A stretch of DNA of 7,891 nucleotides from Janthinobacterium sp. (GTDB lineage: Bacteria > Pseudomonadota > Gammaproteobacteria > Burkholderiales > Burkholderiaceae_D), in the NCBI GenBank assembly GCA_003482555.1, contig DMYQ01000264.1, forward strand, positions 14,260 through 22,150. The letters run 5' to 3'. Made by a program: the position numbers and the translations under genes. A model generated the notes under the pieces. It had not been told where the DNA came from, ran no database searches, and saw only the letters and a list, made by a program, of their open reading frames with translations. Of this stretch, positions 5,588 through 7,891 are shown one piece after another (the first letter of the stretch is position 1; the number at the start of each line of letters is the position of its first letter).

Positions 5588-6033
5588 TTTTTAAAATTCC
5601 TGAATCCGTTTTGGTCGTCATCCACACCGCCGCGCTGGAAGTGCTGCTCATCGAGCGTGCCGACAAGCCCGGTTTCTGGCAATCCGTGACCGGCTCGCTG
5701 GACACGCCCGACGAAGCGCTGGCGGAAACGGCGCGCCGCGAGCTGTTCGAGGAAACCGGCATCGTTGCCGACGGCGCCGCCATTCGCCTGCGCGACTGGC
5801 GCCTGTCGAACATCTATGAAATCTATCCGGTCTGGCGCCACCGCTACGCGCCGGGCGTGACGCAAAACACCGAGCACGTGTTCAGCGTCGAAGTGGCGCG
5901 CGACACGCCCGTCACCCTCAGCGCGCGCGAGCACCTGCAATACATGTGGCTGCCGTATCTGGAGGCTGCCGACAAGTGTTTCTCGTCCTCGAACGCGGAA
6001 GCCATCCTGCAATTGCCCAAACAAATCAAGTAA
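5584..6033 (+). CDS. nudB: Dihydroneopterin triphosphate pyrophosphohydrolase (Nudix)
   Basis: NudB removes pyrophosphate from dihydroneopterin triphosphate in folate biosynthesis. The 149-residue length fits. The protein opens FKIPESVLVVIHT (3-15), continues with LLIERADKPGFWQSVTG (21-37), and carries a Nudix box from G37 to I60 with Glu44, Arg52, Glu53, Glu56, Glu57 and Gly59. Between G37 and E44 there are six residues rather than the canonical five; I recall the same one-residue insertion in other betaproteobacterial NudB proteins. NTEHVFSVEV (95-104) is also typical. An in-frame ATG exists at 5497, but the start at 5584 is chosen because family similarity begins there and GGAA (5573-5576) lies seven bases upstream. 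It overlaps the preceding gene by one base, so expression may depend on the inserted cassette. The AT-rich composition continues for about 40 bases into nudB. Confidence 0.92.
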   Translation: MVFKIPESVLVVIHTAALEVLLIERADKPGFWQSVTGSLDTPDEALAETARRELFEETGIVADGAAIRLRDWRLSNIYEIYPVWRHRYAPGVTQNTEHVFSVEVARDTPVTLSAREHLQYMWLPYLEAADKCFSSSNAEAILQLPKQIK

Positions 6034-6043
6034 GCGACGCGCG

Positions 6044-6061
6044 GCCCGGCCAAAACCGGGC
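6044..6061 (+). terminator. Hairpin after nudB
   Basis: GCCCGG (6044-6049) and CCGGGC (6056-6061) form a perfect six-pair stem with a CCAAAA loop, starting 11 bases after the nudB stop. The downstream sequence TTCGTTG has only a few T residues, so termination may be partial. Confidence 0.5.
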
Positions 6062-6134
6062 TTCGTTGCGCATCGACAAACTCCCCCGCATTGCCCGGCG
6101 CTAACATTCTTCCTCACTCTCTTACTCTTGTGGC

Positions 6135-6138
6135 GAGG
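6135..6138 (+). promoter_or_regulatory. Ribosome-binding site deciding the M48 gene start
   Basis: GAGG lies six bases before the ATG at 6145, favouring it over the in-frame TTG at 6091. The sequence just before it (6106-6130) is strikingly pyrimidine-rich, with CT runs. Confidence 0.6.
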
Positions 6139-6144
6139 TGTACG

Positions 6145-7452
6145 ATGGAAACCGACCCGGCGGTGCAGCGCATTCATCCACCATTCTCCACGCCCGGCGA
6201 GATCCGGCCCGACGCCCGCGAAGCGGCCCTGTTCAAGATCCTGGCCGTGTTCGGCGTGCTGTTCTGGAGCGCGCTCACGGTCTTGACGCTGGGAACAATC
6301 TGGCTGTTGATGGCGCTGCTGTACCTGCTCATGCTGACCACCGTATCTTGCCTGATCGCCCATGTGCGCGGCAATGGCGTGCGGGTGGGCGAGCGCCAGT
6401 TTCCCGAGCTGGAAGCGCGCTTCAATGCCTGCTGCCTGATTGCCGGGCTGGCGCGCAAGCCGCGCTTTTATCTGCTCAACGGCAATGGCGTGTTGAACGC
6501 TTTCGCCAGCCGTTTCCTGCGCCGCTATTACGTGGTGCTGCTGTCGGACATCGTCGATGCCTTGGAAGACGACCAGGAAGCGCTGAATTTTTATATCGGC
6601 CATGAACTGGGGCATATCGCCCACAAGCACCTGGCGCATCGCTGGTGGATAGGCGTCGCCATGTTCACGCCCCTGCTGGGCGCGGCCTATGCGCGGGCGC
6701 GCGAATACACTTGCGACCAGTATGGCCTGGCCTGTTGCCGCGACACCCGCAGCGCCATGCACGCGTTGGCCGTGCTGGCGGCCGGCGGCAAGCGCTGGAA
6801 GAGCATGCACATGGACAGCTATATCGCGCAGGGCGAGGACGGCGGCGGTTTCTGGATGTCGCTCAATGAACTGACGGCCGACTATCCCGGCTTGTGCAAG
6901 CGCATCGCCCGCGTGCAGCGCGGCGAGGCGGCGGTGTTCCCGCGCCGGCACTGGCTGGCCTGGGGCATCGCGGCCTTTCTTCCGCGCACGGGATTCGGCT
7001 TGATCGGCGGCATCGTGATGCATGCCTACCTGCTCACTTGCGTGGCGCTGCTGGTACTGCCCCGGCATGCCGTCTTGAACGGGGACGCGGCCGAACTGTC
7101 CGAGCAGTCGAGCCTGTCGGACGGCTACACCATCGCGATGGCGGCCGCGAAAGAAGTCGAACTTTTCGTGGAGCGGCAAAAACGCTTGCCCGACTCGCTG
7201 GAGCAAGCCGGCTTCAGCCTGCCGGCCCAGGGCGCCGTGCGCAGCGTCGACATCGCCCGCGACGGCGGCATCTTGACGGTCAGACTGGCGCCGCCCCACG
7301 CAACCCTGGCGCTGTATCTGACGCCGCTCAAGGAAGGGGGCAAATGGACCTGGGTCTGCAGCGCAAGCGAGCGGATCGCGATGGAGCTGTTGCCGGCAGC
7401 ATGCCAGGCGCACGAAGGCGGCGGCGGCCCCCTGGCCGGCCGCGCGCCCTGA
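6145..7452 (+). CDS. Membrane M48-family metalloprotease with C-terminal type IV pilin-like domain
   Basis: This 435-residue protein is a zinc metallopeptidase of family M48, the group of HtpX and Ste24. Two adjoining hydrophobic helices (about 31-50 and 51-73) precede the catalytic part. The zinc site is HELGH (His153, Glu154, His157), with the third ligand Glu187 in an E-YTC-D pattern (Asp191). The family-typical NAFASRF is at 118-124. A further hydrophobic segment lies at about 285-305. From about residue 323 the sequence resembles the globular part of a type IV pilin: SLSDGYTIAMAAAKEVELFVE, then LYLTP (390-394), W403-V-C405, and LLPAAC ending at Cys420. Such a Cys pair forms the pilin disulfide loop. 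If the catalytic domain faces the cytoplasm as in HtpX, the third helix would place this domain in the periplasm, where the disulfide could form. Substrate is unknown. High GC content and good fit with the surroundings argue that it is resident. Confidence 0.9.
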   Translation: METDPAVQRIHPPFSTPGEIRPDAREAALFKILAVFGVLFWSALTVLTLGTIWLLMALLYLLMLTTVSCLIAHVRGNGVRVGERQFPELEARFNACCLIAGLARKPRFYLLNGNGVLNAFASRFLRRYYVVLLSDIVDALEDDQEALNFYIGHELGHIAHKHLAHRWWIGVAMFTPLLGAAYARAREYTCDQYGLACCRDTRSAMHALAVLAAGGKRWKSMHMDSYIAQGEDGGGFWMSLNELTADYPGLCKRIARVQRGEAAVFPRRHWLAWGIAAFLPRTGFGLIGGIVMHAYLLTCVALLVLPRHAVLNGDAAELSEQSSLSDGYTIAMAAAKEVELFVERQKRLPDSLEQAGFSLPAQGAVRSVDIARDGGILTVRLAPPHATLALYLTPLKEGGKWTWVCSASERIAMELLPAACQAHEGGGGPLAGRAP

Positions 7453-7482
7453 GAGCTTGGGAGTCTTTCCTGACGCCGCGGC

Positions 7483-7503
7483 GGGCGCCGGCGCGCGGCG
7501 CCC
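7483..7503 (+). terminator. Perfect GC hairpin downstream of the M48 gene
   Basis: GGGCGCCG (7483-7490) and CGGCGCCC (7496-7503) form an eight-pair stem with a GCGCG loop, 30 bases after the M48 stop. No T-run follows. A second small stem, CGCTT/AAGCG, lies at 7517-7531. Such tandem stems could end the transcript or stabilise it. Confidence 0.4.
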
Positions 7504-7584
7504 TCGCGCGCCGGCACGCTTGCGCAAAGCGCCATATTGCAGGGGCGCGGCCACTGTCGCGACTATCGCGGAAGCGCCGATTGA

Positions 7585-7596
7585 GGCGCCGGCGCC
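7585..7596 (+). repeat. 12-bp palindrome GGCGCCGGCGCC within a cluster of GGCGCCGGC words
   Basis: The nonamer GGCGCCGGC occurs at 7484-7492, 7585-7593 and 7622-7630, with an eight-base match at 7508-7515, all within the 230-base spacer between the M48 and EEP genes. The 7585-7596 copy is a perfect palindrome. No open frame in this spacer looks like a real protein. Confidence 0.6.
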
Positions 7597-7670
7597 ACTG
7601 TTTGCGGGCGCGCGCGCAAGCGGCGCCGGCCCACACGATTGAGTTCTGCCGGAAACCCGACGTATGGGGT

Positions 7671-7676
7671 TAAAAT
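7671..7676 (+). promoter_or_regulatory. Candidate -10 element of the EEP gene, possibly giving a leaderless transcript
   Basis: TAAAAT ends six bases before the ATG at 7683. The usual distance from a -10 to the first transcribed base would put that base at or very near the A of the start codon. No purine-rich ribosome-binding sequence stands at a normal distance; GGGG at 7666-7669 is 13 bases away. No clear -35 is present. Confidence 0.4.
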
Positions 7677-7682
7677 CATCCC

Positions 7683-7891
7683 ATGAAAATCCGCGTCGCG
7701 ACATATAACATCCACAAAGGCGTATCTTCGGTGCGGGGCTTGCCCCGCGTCCATGCGCTGAAACAAGCGATCGGCCTGTTCGAGGCCGACGTCGTCTTCC
7801 TGCAAGAAGTGCAGGGCAGGCACGACCGTAACGCCGCCCAGTTCGGCGCCGCCAGCCGCGGCCAGCAGCACTGGCCGGTAGCGGCGCAGCA
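7683..7891 (+). CDS. Endonuclease/exonuclease/phosphatase (EEP) family protein, 5' part only
   Basis: The gene runs off the window after 69 complete codons. The N-terminus MKIRVATYNIHKGV (1-14) carries the TYNIHKG motif and Asn9, and VVFLQEVQ (37-44) carries the metal-binding Glu42, both hallmarks of the EEP superfamily (DNase I, exonuclease III, phosphoesterases). The TYNIHKG form resembles the YbhP-like branch often encoded next to a cardiolipin synthase. That neighbour lies outside the window, so I give no symbol. No signal peptide is present. The frame from 7683 is open to the end. The substrate, nucleic acid or phospholipid/phosphoester, cannot be told from this fragment. Confidence 0.85.
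   Translation, partial: MKIRVATYNIHKGVSSVRGLPRVHALKQAIGLFEADVVFLQEVQGRHDRNAAQFGAASRGQQHWPVAAQ

Noticed and set aside
7457..7642. 61-codon plus-strand frame in the M48-EEP spacer
   Set aside because: Low-complexity Ala/Pro/Arg content, no ribosome-binding site and dense palindromes indicate noncoding DNA.
5350..7704. 784-codon open frame on the minus strand across nudB, the M48 gene and part of the TOPRIM-like gene
   Set aside because: It runs opposite three well-supported genes, has low-complexity Arg/Ala/Gln/His-rich content and shows no family motif. High GC removes stop codons in this frame.

Overview
The window reads as chromosomal DNA of a GC-rich betaproteobacterium, most likely an Oxalobacteraceae member (Janthinobacterium/Massilia/Duganella type). 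This placement is inferred from protein similarity recalled from memory: the AspRS with its RRRDHGG motif, the NudB with one extra loop residue, and the order fmdB-family, DUF502, aspS, nudB, EEP-family. No database search was run. All nine recognised genes lie on the + strand.

Layout. 1-637: a TPMT-type SAM methyltransferase. 672-980: an FmdB-type zinc-ribbon protein. 1025-1068: four 11-bp tandem repeats just upstream of a candidate extended -10 promoter. 1125-1736: a DUF502 two-helix membrane protein. 1810-3624: aspS. 3625-3857: an unexplained 233-bp gap. 3858-5584: a two-gene, clearly AT-richer cassette encoding a COG4637-like AAA/ABC-type ATPase and a DUF4276-like, TOPRIM-like protein. 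5584-6033: nudB. 6145-7452: a membrane M48 metalloprotease carrying a C-terminal type IV pilin-like domain. 7453-7682: a very GC-rich, palindrome-filled spacer. 7683 to the end: the 5' part of an endonuclease/exonuclease/phosphatase (EEP) family gene.

The aspS and nudB genes are housekeeping: aspartyl-tRNA synthesis and dihydroneopterin triphosphate pyrophosphohydrolase in folate synthesis. The ATPase/TOPRIM pair between them is the accessory part. A hand count gives 22/60 G+C at 4141-4200 inside the ATPase gene, against 43/60 at 5701-5760 in nudB. The two cassette genes overlap as TGATG, and the second overlaps nudB as TAATG, so nudB may be translated from the cassette transcript. A 10-bp direct repeat (GGCGTAATGG) lies at 3690-3699 and 5578-5587. 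The second copy holds both the TOPRIM-like gene's stop and the nudB start codon, which fits an insertion bracketed by a short duplication.

The cassette has the parts list of split OLD-type systems, in which an ATPase controls a TOPRIM nuclease (compare PARIS, AbiL, and the Gabija/OLD fusions). An anti-phage role is a reasonable hypothesis but not shown by the sequence. The second notable item is the M48 protease-pilin fusion.
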